8,137 nt of DNA. Origin: DASWHD01 sp036393335 (GTDB taxonomy: Bacteria; CG2-30-53-67; CG2-30-70-394). A program made the position numbers and the translations under genes. The notes under the pieces were generated by a model. It ran no database searches, was not told the DNA's origin, and worked only from the letters and a program-made list of their open reading frames with translations. The DNA is taken from positions 1 to 8,137 of the forward strand of contig DASWHD010000178.1 in NCBI GenBank assembly GCA_036393335.1, read 5' to 3'. This document shows, in pieces, positions 1-6,072 of the stretch. Each line of letters begins with the position of its first letter. The stretch's first letter is position 1.

Positions 1-174
1 CAACAGCCACGGCCATCCCACCGTGGGCAGGAGCATCGCCGCCCACGCCACGCCGCGCCACGGGCCGGGGAGGGGGCCGAGGAGCCGGCCCCCGACGTAG
101 GCCGCGGCACACGCCATGATCCCCGTCGCCACGAGGAGCAGGGTCAGGACCCGCAATGCCGGTGAGGCTTCCAC
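1..174 (-). CDS. Probable membrane protein, N-terminal part, cut by window edge
   Basis: An open minus-strand frame reaches the left edge. From a GTG at 174 it gives 58 residues with two hydrophobic stretches (about residues 7-24, including VLTLLLVATGIMACAAAY, and about 43-58, ending LLPTVGWPWLL) separated by a Gly/Pro-rich turn. Third codon positions are almost all G or C, as in the neighbouring genes, and the plus-strand reading of the same bases is a polar, Arg-rich shadow. The start is uncertain: neither the GTG at 174 nor the ATG at 117 has a good Shine-Dalgarno sequence. It is divergent from the DUF456 gene at 257. I do not recognise a family and infer only a multi-pass inner-membrane protein. 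Confidence 0.45.
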   Translation of the reverse strand, partial: MEASPALRVLTLLLVATGIMACAAAYVGGRLLGPLPGPWRGVAWAAMLLPTVGWPWLL

Positions 175-191
175 TCGAATGCCAGGAGAAA

Positions 192-221
192 TGCGGCGTG
201 GATAGGGTACGGTACGCCGCA
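192..221. promoter_or_regulatory. Inverted repeat between divergent genes (possible operator)
   Basis: Two perfect 8-bp arms, TGCGGCGT (192-199) and ACGCCGCA (214-221), flank a 14-nt centre that contains a tandem GGTAC GGTAC (206-215). The site lies between the divergent starts at 174 (minus) and 257 (plus), where a shared operator or overlapping promoters would be expected. I see no convincing -35/-10 pair here, so the regulatory role is inference from position and symmetry. Confidence 0.3.
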
Positions 222-256
222 ACAGTATCCACGACGGACGCCACGAAGGAGAGACG

Positions 257-775
257 ATGTTCGCCACCGGCGGCCTGGTCCTGGGGACGATCCTACTCTA
301 CCTGGCGATGGTGGCCGGATTCCTGGTGATCCCCCTGGGGATCCCCGGGCAGCTATTGATCGTCCTTGCCGCCCTCCTGTTCACGCTGGCCGCCGGCAGT
401 GTCCACCTGCCGTGGTGGGTGACCATCACCCTGCTCATTCTCGCCGTGCTCGCCGAGCTGCTGGAAGGGGTCCTCGGGTTTCTCGGCGCGAGGCAGGCGC
501 GGGGTAGCGTGTGGAGCGCCCTCGGGGGCATCGGCGGCGGCATCTTGGGCGCGATCCTCGGCTCGGCGGTCGCGCCGATCCTCGGCTCCCTCGCCGGCGC
601 CTTCGCCGGGACCTTTGCGGGGGCGTTCGCGGTGGAGTACTACCGCACCACCCACGCCGCCAACGCCCGGGCGGTCGCCAAGGGCGCCCTCATCGGCCGC
701 ATCGCCGGCAGCCTGGTAAAACTCGTGGTCGCCGGCCTGATGATCGCCCTCGTCACCCACGGCCTGGCGTTCTGA
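257..775 (+). CDS. DUF456-family membrane protein
   Basis: A 172-residue, very hydrophobic protein with no charged catalytic motif. Hydrophobic segments lie at about residues 4-27, 30-47 and 52-75. A Gly/Ala-rich helical stretch follows (about 82-125) with GGIGGGILGAILG and repeated AGxFAG units of glycine-zipper type, and a last segment lies at about 150-170. The pattern of small-residue helices, then a short polar loop (YYRTTHAANARA), then GALIG and SLVKL matches my knowledge of the DUF456 family, whose function is not established. Start choice: AAGGAG at 246-251 lies 5 nt before the ATG. It converges on the amylase gene. A broken second copy of its 3' end lies at 3056-3240. Probable location is the inner membrane. 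Confidence 0.8.
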   Translation: MFATGGLVLGTILLYLAMVAGFLVIPLGIPGQLLIVLAALLFTLAAGSVHLPWWVTITLLILAVLAELLEGVLGFLGARQARGSVWSALGGIGGGILGAILGSAVAPILGSLAGAFAGTFAGAFAVEYYRTTHAANARAVAKGALIGRIAGSLVKLVVAGLMIALVTHGLAF

Positions 776-783
776 CCAGCGGC

Positions 784-829
784 ATGATGCGCCTGGCGGC
801 GGATTCCCAGTCGCGTCACGCCGCATCAT
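784..829. terminator. Possible bidirectional hairpin between convergent genes
   Basis: ATGATGCG (784-791) and CGCATCAT (822-829) are perfect 8-bp inverted arms. An inner CTGG/CCAG pair (793-796, 807-810) could extend the fold. It sits in the 89-nt gap between the convergent stop codons of the DUF456 gene and the amylase gene, where a shared terminator would be useful. The loop is long and there is no clear T-tract on either side, so intrinsic termination is doubtful. Confidence 0.25.
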
Positions 830-864
830 CTCAAGACCGGTCACGAGCCTGGAAATCCGCTGCC

Positions 865-2808
865 TTAATCCAGCGGGTAATTCGACACCACCAGCAACTC
901 GGACGGACCGAGGTCGCGCACCGTGATGAAGGCGTTGCCATCGGCGGCGCCCTGGACCGTCAGCACGGAGCCGGCGGGGTGGTCTCCGGTGAAACCGGCC
1001 GGGTCGGCCGCCTGGGCGGTGTTGGCGAGCACGTGCATGCTATTCCCGTTCAAGGCGGCATCGACTAGGACGTCTGCGCCGCGGGATGCCGTGCCGTGGG
1101 AGTTGAGGATGCACACTACCTCTTCGTCGTCGAGGATGCGGGACCAGGCGACGATCTCTGCCGGTCCATATACGGCAAACGGCTTGCCGAGGAAGGAGAT
1201 CGGCCGGAGGTATTGCCGCCCCTGGCGCAAGGCCGGGACGGCTGCGCGCAGTCCTGCGAGCGCGGCGATGCGCCGGAACGCCGGATGCGCTTCATCGAAG
1301 CAATGCTGTCCCGCGGTGCCGAAGGGCCCGAAGCCGGGCAGGTCTGGGTCCAGCCCCGCCGGCACCGCCTCCAGGCCGTCGCGGCCGGTCTTGCGCGGAT
1401 GCACCGGCCCGAACATGGCTTCCCGCAGGTAGCGGTCGGAGGCTTTCCAGCCCGGCAGCCATTGCCTTTCCGAGGGCTCCGGCCCGGCAAATGCCTGCTC
1501 GGTTCCATAGTAAAGGCACGGGATGCCGAGGGTGAACAACTGCAGCGCTACCCCGGCAACGACCTGGTGGGTGCTCGCGGCCTCAGACGAGTAGCGGATC
1601 TTCTCCCCAAACACGTGGTCGTGGTCATCCAGGATGGAGACGTGTTTGTTGCCCAGGTTGCGGTGCGAGCCCATCTCGGCACAACCGGGATTAAAGCCGC
1701 TGAAATAGGTGTCGGGATGCGCCAGCCCCTTGGCGACCTGATTGAGGGTGAGCCGCATGCCGCCGATGTCCAGAGCGGCGTCGAGGTTGCGCGTGAGGAC
1801 GTCGAGGTAGCGGTCCTGGGCAAAGTCGCCACCGGCGACCTCGCCGATGAGCAGGAAATTGCGCTTGCCGAGGTTGGCCGCGAACTCCTTGATCGTGCCG
1901 CAGAAGGTGCGCGCTTCCTCGAGCGAGACGTGTTTGAGGGTATCGATCCGAAAACCATCGCAATCGCTCAGGGCGATCCAGTACTTGTAGCAACGCGCCA
2001 GATCGGCGAGCCCGTCCCGGGTCTCCAGATTGAAATCGCGCAGGTCCTCGAAGTCGGTGCGCTTGTGCTCGGCGTGTGGGTCGCAAATATCACCCGCGCC
2101 GAGGTTGCCGCTGCCGGCGCGAGTATAGCGGCCGGGGTCCTGCAACTCCCGCGGCCAGACCCCATCCTCACCGCTGCCAATGGCCTCGACCGGGGTTCCC
2201 TGGCTGCCGCGCCAGCGGCCGAAATCGTAGTGCCCTGGAAAGGGCCGGAACGGCGGCTGCATCACATCGCCGGGATAGAGCCAGTTCGCTCCGGAGTGGT
2301 TGAAGATGATGTCCTGGATGATGCGGATACCCTGCGCGTGCGCGGCGGCCACGAGTTCGACGAAGTCCGCACGGGTGCCGAAACGCGGATCCACATCGAG
2401 AAAATCCTGGATGCCGTAGCCGTGGTAGGTGTCGAGGTGACCGCGTTGCTTGAACACGGGGCTGAGCCAGAGGGTCGTCACCCCGAGGCGGCTCAGATAA
2501 GGCAGCTTCGACTTCACACCCTGTAGTGTCCCGCCCTGCCAGCGCTCCGCACCGGACTGCGCCCAGCGGTCGAAACGCCAGGGCTCGCCGCTCGCCAGCG
2601 CCGGGCGTGCGGCGGCGAGGTTGCCGCGATCGAGCAGCGGGCGCGTCGCCTCCTGTCCGTCACTGAAGCGGTCGACCAGCAGGAAGTACAGAACTTCGTC
2701 GCGCCAGTCGACCGGCGAGGAGAAAGCGTCCTGCCGCCGCGGCAGGTGCACCTCGTTGCGAATATGTTCCGGCCGTATCCGGCTCAGCATCTCATCGGCA
2801 AACGGCAT
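865..2808 (-). CDS. GH13 alpha-amylase-family glycoside hydrolase
   Basis: A 647-residue enzyme with the GH13 (beta/alpha)8 barrel, expected to act on alpha-glucosidic bonds by the retaining two-step mechanism. Visible motifs in order: opening strand with VDRFSDG (45-51); HGYGIQDFLDVDPRFGT (129-145); region I DIIFNH (166-171); region II DGFRIDTLKH (284-293) with nucleophile Asp289; region III IGEV with acid/base Glu323; region IV LDDHD (393-397) with Asp397, where the usual Asn before His is Asp. The catalytic set is complete. About 100 C-terminal residues would form the beta-sandwich. There is no signal peptide, so it is probably cytoplasmic. Start choice: GGGAGGA (minus, 2822-2816) lies 7 nt before the ATG at 2808. 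The frame stays open to a GTG at 2952, but no SD supports that start. Substrate (starch, cyclodextrin, trehalose-like sugar or sucrose) cannot be fixed from motifs. Confidence 0.92.
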   Translation of the reverse strand: MPFADEMLSRIRPEHIRNEVHLPRRQDAFSSPVDWRDEVLYFLLVDRFSDGQEATRPLLDRGNLAAARPALASGEPWRFDRWAQSGAERWQGGTLQGVKSKLPYLSRLGVTTLWLSPVFKQRGHLDTYHGYGIQDFLDVDPRFGTRADFVELVAAAHAQGIRIIQDIIFNHSGANWLYPGDVMQPPFRPFPGHYDFGRWRGSQGTPVEAIGSGEDGVWPRELQDPGRYTRAGSGNLGAGDICDPHAEHKRTDFEDLRDFNLETRDGLADLARCYKYWIALSDCDGFRIDTLKHVSLEEARTFCGTIKEFAANLGKRNFLLIGEVAGGDFAQDRYLDVLTRNLDAALDIGGMRLTLNQVAKGLAHPDTYFSGFNPGCAEMGSHRNLGNKHVSILDDHDHVFGEKIRYSSEAASTHQVVAGVALQLFTLGIPCLYYGTEQAFAGPEPSERQWLPGWKASDRYLREAMFGPVHPRKTGRDGLEAVPAGLDPDLPGFGPFGTAGQHCFDEAHPAFRRIAALAGLRAAVPALRQGRQYLRPISFLGKPFAVYGPAEIVAWSRILDDEEVVCILNSHGTASRGADVLVDAALNGNSMHVLANTAQAADPAGFTGDHPAGSVLTVQGAADGNAFITVRDLGPSELLVVSNYPLD

Positions 2809-2815
2809 GGCGGCT

Positions 2816-2822
2816 TCCTCCC
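2816..2822 (-). promoter_or_regulatory. Shine-Dalgarno site fixing the amylase start
   Basis: Minus-strand GGGAGGA lies 7 nt upstream of the ATG at 2808. It is the strongest ribosome binding site near the gene and is the reason for rejecting the longer in-frame GTG start at 2952, which would add 48 residues unlike a GH13 N-terminus. Confidence 0.75.
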
Positions 2823-2976
2823 ATGTACGACGGCCAGCGTGGCTCGCTTCACTGACCGATGTTCGCTGCTCGCGATCAACGGTGTCCGGGATGGCGGCCT
2901 GCAAACCATTAAAAGTACCGGTGACAGCACCTGTGAAGCCTGTTCCCGTCACGCCACGTGGAGCATCGTTTCACGC

Positions 2977-3006
2977 ATTATAATTCATATTTGATTATGT
3001 TGTGAC
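2977..3006 (-). promoter_or_regulatory. Predicted amylase promoter in an AT-rich island
   Basis: On the minus strand a perfect TATAAT (2982 down to 2977) is preceded, after 18 nt, by GTCACA (3006 to 3001), four of six matches to TTGACA. Just upstream on the same strand are two copies of ATTCAA separated by one base (3020-3015 and 3013-3008), which could bind an activator. The leader to the ATG at 2808 would be about 160 nt. The -10 element lies in a locally AT-rich stretch, which raises the chance of an accidental match. Confidence 0.45.
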
Positions 3007-3055
3007 GTTGAATATTGAATGTACGTATCCTTTCGGTCCATTTTGTGAGGCGTTG

Positions 3056-3240
3056 GACGCCCCAATCCTCGGCGCTTTCGCGGGCGCCCTTGCCGGTGCC
3101 TTCGCTACCGCACCACCCACGCGGCCAACGCCCGGGCGGTGGCCAAGGGCGCCCTCATCGGCCGCATCTACGGCAGCCTGGTAAAGCTCGTGGTCGCCGG
3201 CCTGATGATCGCCCTCGTTCCCCGTGGGCTGACGCTCTGA
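3056..3240 (+). pseudogene. Truncated, frameshifted second copy of the DUF456 gene 3' end
   Basis: The last 135 nt (3106-3240, ending TGA) align without gaps to 641-775 of the intact gene; by hand count 123 of 135 positions agree. Just upstream, the reading APILGAFAGALAGAFA (about 3058-3105) matches the intact APILGSLAGAFAGTFAGAFA less four codons. Between the two parts the VEYY-coding bases are missing (10 nt), which shifts the frame, and nothing resembling the first two thirds of the protein is present. Changes in the 135-nt tail are about half synonymous (5 of 10 changed codons), suggesting part of the divergence arose while the copy was under selection or before it broke. Same strand and orientation as the intact copy, on the other side of the amylase gene. 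Confidence 0.85.
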
Positions 3241-3633
3241 CCTACGGTGAGCGGCGAGAGACCGTTTGGCCAGATTCACGCCACACGGTGCGAACCTCCA
3301 CACGGGGGCCAGCCGCGCTGCTGGCACGGTCCGCCTTGACGCGCCTTACGATTGATTGGAGTTGGGGTCCCTGCGCCCCAACGGGGACCCGCAGTGTCGG
3401 AAAATTTGGTACAGCCGTGACGGTGATTGACCACACGGGGCGTCCGCAGAAGGGTCCCCGGGCCTTCGCCGCACGTGCCGCGGTCGCGGTAACGCGGTGG
3501 ATAACCGTTGGTTTCTTCGCGGGGGGGCGTCGATCTCGGGGATCGCCATCCTGGGTCGCGGAGGGTGCTTCGACCGCATGGCATCGCGATTGCGATAGCC
3601 ACCAGTACACCACCGGGAGGGAGAAGCCCCACG
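3241..3633. other. Gene-poor stretch with overlapping hairpins
   Basis: I find no convincing coding region here. Long open frames exist on both strands, but their translations are Arg/Pro/Ser-rich GC-shadow sequences without motifs. The one structure of note is at 3361-3390, where two mutually exclusive hairpins share bases. No clear sigma70 promoter for the small gene at 3634 was found. Confidence 0.5.
3361..3390 (+). other. Two mutually exclusive hairpins
   Basis: GTTGGGG (3361-3367) pairs with CCCCAAC (3376-3382) around an 8-nt loop. Alternatively GGGTCCC (3365-3371) pairs with GGGACCC (3384-3390). Both are perfect 7-bp stems and they compete for the same bases, the arrangement seen in attenuators. 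There is no T-tract after the second stem, and the next gene starts 240 nt downstream, so function is unproven. Confidence 0.35.
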
Positions 3634-3846
3634 ATGAAACACACGATTGCGCTGATCGCTTTTGCGTTCCTGTTGATGCCCTTCACCCTGTTCGTCGCCG
3701 ACTGTGTTGCGCGCAGCAGCTACGGCCGGCACGCCGACGGCTTCGATCTCGACTCCGACCCATTCAGCGGCGACTACCGCTTGTGCCACACCGCGAGCGC
3801 GCAGTCCGATCCGCGCTGTCGATCAGGCGATAAAGAGCGACTGTGA
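3634..3846 (+). CDS. Small secreted or membrane-anchored protein, probably truncated
   Basis: A 70-residue product beginning MKHTIALIAFAFLLMPFTLF, a Lys/His start followed by a hydrophobic core typical of a Sec signal peptide or single membrane anchor. The remainder is short, polar and holds Cys at about residues 24, 50 and 61. GGGAGGGAG at 3615-3623 lies 10 nt before the ATG, a good ribosome binding site. The frame ends at TGA 3844-3846, exactly where Cys/Asp-rich coding-like sequence continues in the next frame (3839-4019). I therefore suspect this is the 5' part of a broken gene rather than a complete short one. No family recognised. A genuine short periplasmic peptide remains possible. 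Confidence 0.5.
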   Translation: MKHTIALIAFAFLLMPFTLFVADCVARSSYGRHADGFDLDSDPFSGDYRLCHTASAQSDPRCRSGDKERL

Positions 3847-4019
3847 CGGTGCCCGCGACTGCGATGGCTCCGACTGAGCCAGCAGCGCAGCGTGTGTCGC
3901 CGGTTGTGGTGGCGACAGTGAAGGAAGGGCGGACCTGCTCCGACGGGGCAGATAACGACGGCGATGGTCTGACAGACTGTGCCGACCCGAGCTGCGGCCA
4001 GAATCGTTCTTGCAGGTGA
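3839..4019 (+). pseudogene. Cys/Asp-rich Ca-binding-repeat remnant, frameshifted
   Basis: Frame 2 from 3839 reads DCDGARDCDGSD, then TGA (3875-3877), then ASSAACVAGCGGDSEG. Frame 3 from 3933 reads TCSDGADNDGDGLTDCADP, then SCGQNRSCR and TGA at 4017-4019. The second segment fits the recurring CxDGxDNDGDGxxDCxDxxC repeat found in secreted bacterial proteins, where Asp/Asn side chains are thought to bind calcium. Joining these to the secreted frame at 3634 gives one protein of about 128 residues interrupted by two +1 shifts and one nonsense codon; 3634-4019 is 386 nt, that is 128 codons plus two bases. An ATG at 3864 opens a 51-residue frame ending in the repeat but has no SD. Confidence 0.55.
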
Positions 4020-4038
4020 CACGGCGCGTTTGTGTCCG

Positions 4039-4079
4039 CGGCGGTGTCGGTCCGACGGTGGTCGCGACCGACACCGCCG
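4039..4079. terminator. Large perfect hairpin, possible terminator or REP-like element
   Basis: Arms 4039-4052 and 4066-4079 are perfect 14-bp inverted repeats (starting CGGCGGTGTCGGTC). The 13-nt centre adds a further CGAC/GTCG stem (4053-4056, 4061-4064) closing a GGTG loop, with one bulged C at 4065. It lies 20 nt after the last stop of the Cys-rich remnant and about 170 nt before the amidotransferase gene. It lacks a T-tract on either strand, so it is not a classical intrinsic terminator. It could protect an mRNA 3' end or be a copy of a dispersed palindromic repeat. Confidence 0.6.
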
Positions 4080-4170
4080 TCTCCTGCGGGCGCGGGAGGG
4101 ACTGGGTCCCAGCTATGTCCGGCGTCATCTTATCCACTGCACGGCGCCACAGGCTGGACGTCGGGAGGCA

Positions 4171-4199
4171 CTGCAATACGACGCGGTGTCGCGTATCCT
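4171..4199 (+). promoter_or_regulatory. Weak candidate promoter for the amidotransferase gene
   Basis: TATCCT at 4194-4199 is the same -10 hexamer as in the stronger rplI promoter. CTGCAA (4171-4176), 17 nt upstream, matches only three of six -35 positions. An imperfect dyad (ATACG 4177-4181, CGTAT 4193-4197) overlaps the -10. The leader would be about 45 nt. Low confidence on sequence alone. Confidence 0.25.
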
Positions 4200-4249
4200 C
4201 ATTGTCCGCGACGGGGTCGCGGTGAGGCGCGACGCTCGGGAACATCACC

Positions 4250-4945
4250 ATGCGCGCACACTACTTCCAGCACGTGCCGTTCGAAGGGCTGGGGAGCATC
4301 GGCCCGTGGCTCGCCGCAACGAAGGCGGAGGTGACGCGGACGCGGTTCTTCGCGGGCGACCCGTTGCCTGACGTGGGTCAGGTGGACCTGCTGGTGGTAA
4401 TGGGCGGGCCGATGAGCGTGAACTACGAGGCGAAGTTGCCGTGGCTGGCGGCGGAGAAGGGATGCATCCGACGCGCGATCGAGGCAGGCGTCCCGGTCCT
4501 CGGGGTGTGCCTGGGGGCGCAGCTCATCGCCAGCGCCCTGGGGGCGCGGGTCTATGCCAACCGGGAGAAGGAGATCGGCTGGTTCCCGGTGACCGCGGTG
4601 GGTGCAGGCAACGGTTCGGTGTTTCGTTTTCCGCCGTCCTTAAACGTGTTCCATTGGCACGGCGAGACGTTCGACCTGCCGCCGGACGCGGTTCACTTGG
4701 CGCGCAGCCGTGGCTGCGAACACCAGGCGTTCCAGCTCGGCCAGTCGGTGATCGGCCTGCAATTCCATCTGGAGACCACGCCGGCGAGCGCACAGGCACT
4801 CGTCACCCATTGCCGGGACGAGCTTGTCCCATCACCTTACGTGCAGAATGAGGAAGCGATCCTCCAATGGGTGCCCGCGCGCTACGCCGTGATCAACACC
4901 ATGATGGGAGACATCTTGTCGTACCTCATTGACTCGCGCCCGTAG
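4250..4945 (+). CDS. Class I glutamine amidotransferase-like protein (GMP synthase-like domain)
   Basis: A 231-residue stand-alone class I amidotransferase domain. The nucleophile elbow GVCLGAQ (85-91) gives Cys87; QFHLE (171-175) gives His173 and Glu175, completing the triad. VVMGGPMSV (49-57) forms the expected oxyanion-side loop, and FHWHGETFDLP (134-144) is typical of the GMP-synthase-like stand-alone subgroup. The family releases ammonia from glutamine or, in related members, acts on gamma-glutamyl bonds; the partner or substrate here is unknown. Length is usual for the subgroup. No signal peptide, so cytosolic. GGGAA (4238-4242) 7 nt before the ATG is a modest SD. The ygiD-like gene follows after 48 nt on the same strand with no terminator between, so co-transcription is likely. 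It is not guaA: the synthetase and dimerisation domains are absent. Confidence 0.88.
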   Translation: MRAHYFQHVPFEGLGSIGPWLAATKAEVTRTRFFAGDPLPDVGQVDLLVVMGGPMSVNYEAKLPWLAAEKGCIRRAIEAGVPVLGVCLGAQLIASALGARVYANREKEIGWFPVTAVGAGNGSVFRFPPSLNVFHWHGETFDLPPDAVHLARSRGCEHQAFQLGQSVIGLQFHLETTPASAQALVTHCRDELVPSPYVQNEEAILQWVPARYAVINTMMGDILSYLIDSRP

Positions 4946-4993
4946 AGCCGGACCGAGGAAGGCGTTCCCCGGCGGGACAGGAAGGCAACGGGC

Positions 4994-5773
4994 ATGAGCG
5001 GAGCGATGCCGGCGATCTTCTTCGGGCACGGTAGCCCGATGAACGCCCTGGAGACCAACGACTACAGCCGGGCGTGGGCGGCGATCGGCGCTGCGCTGCC
5101 GCGGCCCGTGGCGGTGCTGGCCGTCTCGGCCCACTGGTATCTGCCGGGTACCTCGGTGACGGCGATGGATGCGCCGCGCACGATTCACGATTTCGCCGGC
5201 TTCCCGGCGGACCTGTACCACGTCCAGTACCCGGCCCGTGGCTCACCCGCCCTCGCGGCGCACGTCGCCGACTTGCTCGCACCGGTGCCGGTGGGCCGGG
5301 ATGATCGCTGGGGGCTGGACCATGGGACGTGGTCGGTCCTGCGCCATCTCTTTCCCGCGGCGGACGTGCCGGTGGTCCAGCTCGGCATCGACGCGACCCA
5401 GCCGCCGTCTTTCCACTACCGCCTCGGCCAGCGGCTCGCGCCGCTGCGCGACGAAGGGGTGCTGGTGATCGGTAGCGGCAACGTGGTGCACAACCTGCAC
5501 GCCTACGTCTGGGGCCAGCGGACGGCGGCGCCGTTCCACTGGGCCGTGCGTTTCGAGGAGCGAGTGCGGGCGCTGCTCGTGGCAGGGGACCACGACGCCC
5601 TGGTCGACTACACAAGGCTCGGTGAGGACGCCGCCCTGGCAGTCCCGACTCCCGATCACTACCTGCCGCTGCTTTACGTCATTGGCCTCCGGCGAGCCGA
5701 TGATCAGGTAGACTTTCCGATTCAGGGATTCGACGGCGGCGCCATCGCAATGCTTGCCGTCAGGATCTGCTGA
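4994..5773 (+). CDS. ygiD: YgiD-type 4,5-DOPA extradiol dioxygenase (LigB superfamily)
   Basis: A 259-residue class III extradiol dioxygenase, the usual size for YgiD. FGHGSPMNALE (10-20) at the N-terminus, VSAHWY (44-49), YPARGSP (79-85), LDHGTW (108-113), GSGNVVHNL (160-168) and PDHYLPLLYV (220-229) follow the family pattern. By comparison with YgiD, His12, His47 and His222 should be the metal ligands and His166 a catalytic residue. Family members open the ring of L-DOPA at the 4,5 bond to give betalamic-acid precursors, but the natural bacterial substrate is often unknown. Start choice: AGGAAGG (4979-4985) lies 8 nt before the ATG; a second ATG at 5006 would remove four residues. Probably translated from the same mRNA as the amidotransferase gene. 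The TGA at 5771 is followed in frame by a repeat-protein fragment. Confidence 0.9.
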   Translation: MSGAMPAIFFGHGSPMNALETNDYSRAWAAIGAALPRPVAVLAVSAHWYLPGTSVTAMDAPRTIHDFAGFPADLYHVQYPARGSPALAAHVADLLAPVPVGRDDRWGLDHGTWSVLRHLFPAADVPVVQLGIDATQPPSFHYRLGQRLAPLRDEGVLVIGSGNVVHNLHAYVWGQRTAAPFHWAVRFEERVRALLVAGDHDALVDYTRLGEDAALAVPTPDHYLPLLYVIGLRRADDQVDFPIQGFDGGAIAMLAVRIC

Positions 5774-5965
5774 GGATGCCCGGCGAGCGATGAGCTGATC
5801 CACCTGACTGGCACTCTGACGGGTACCGCCCTGACGGCGACGACCACGGACGGCGCCGAGATCACCGGTACCATGAATACGGCTGCCGGCACCCTCAGCG
5901 GCTCGTGGAGCGATGACGGCGGGGAGTCGGGCACCTTTGCCGGCAGCGGTTGTGAGCTGAACTGA
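5774..5965 (+). pseudogene. Start-less C-terminal fragment of a Gly/Thr-repeat protein
   Basis: The frame just after the ygiD stop reads LTGTLTGTALTATTTDG and, further on, GTLSGSWSDDGGESGTFAG, ending SGCELN and TGA at 5963-5965. Alternating small and polar residues with GTxSGxW and GTFAG units resemble beta-strand repeats in bacterial outer-surface proteins and lipoproteins. There is no credible start: the only in-frame ATG (5873) leaves 30 residues and has no SD, and the ygiD stop lies directly upstream. Codon third positions are G/C-rich as in real genes. I read it as the tail of a lost gene. It lies in the same frame as ygiD, which has a one-in-three chance of being accidental. No named family assigned. 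Confidence 0.5.
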
Positions 5966-6072
5966 ACGTCCGATGAACGACCGCACCGAGCTGGGAGCGA
6001 CGGATCAGGTTGACGACCCACACGCACGGGGACGCCGGTTTCCGTGCGCAGGCCCGTGGTGGGAGCTAATTC

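Noticed and set aside
1096..2526. Long plus-strand open frame (476 codons) opposite the amylase gene
   Set aside because: It is the antisense shadow of a strongly coding GC-rich gene whose GH13 motifs are complete on the minus strand; its translation has no recognisable domain.
2809..2952. 48-residue N-terminal extension of the amylase from a GTG at 2952
   Set aside because: No SD precedes the GTG, whereas GGGAGGA stands 7 nt before the ATG at 2808, and the extension does not resemble a signal peptide or a GH13 domain. The candidate promoter near 2977 would permit it, so it is not excluded.
2895..2952. Resemblance of the TGTGFTGAVTGTFNG reading upstream of the amylase to the Gly/Thr-repeat fragment at 5774-5965
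   Set aside because: The match rests on low-complexity Thr-Gly pairs only and cannot be told from chance by eye.
865..3240. Possible insertion sequence or composite element carrying the amylase gene
   Set aside because: No transposase, terminal inverted repeats or target-site duplication is visible. The flanking repeats are pieces of the DUF456 gene, not of a mobile element.
3015..3833. A 272-codon plus-strand open frame across the DUF456 remnant and the small-gene region
   Set aside because: Its translation is Arg/Pro/Thr-rich with no motif, it crosses the remnant in the wrong frame, and it overlaps the signal-peptide frame that has a good SD. It is a GC-rich chance frame.
4010..4334. Small overlapping plus-strand open frames between the Cys-rich remnant and the amidotransferase gene
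   Set aside because: They translate to Arg/Ser/Thr-rich sequence, span the hairpin and the amidotransferase start in the wrong frames, and have no SD.
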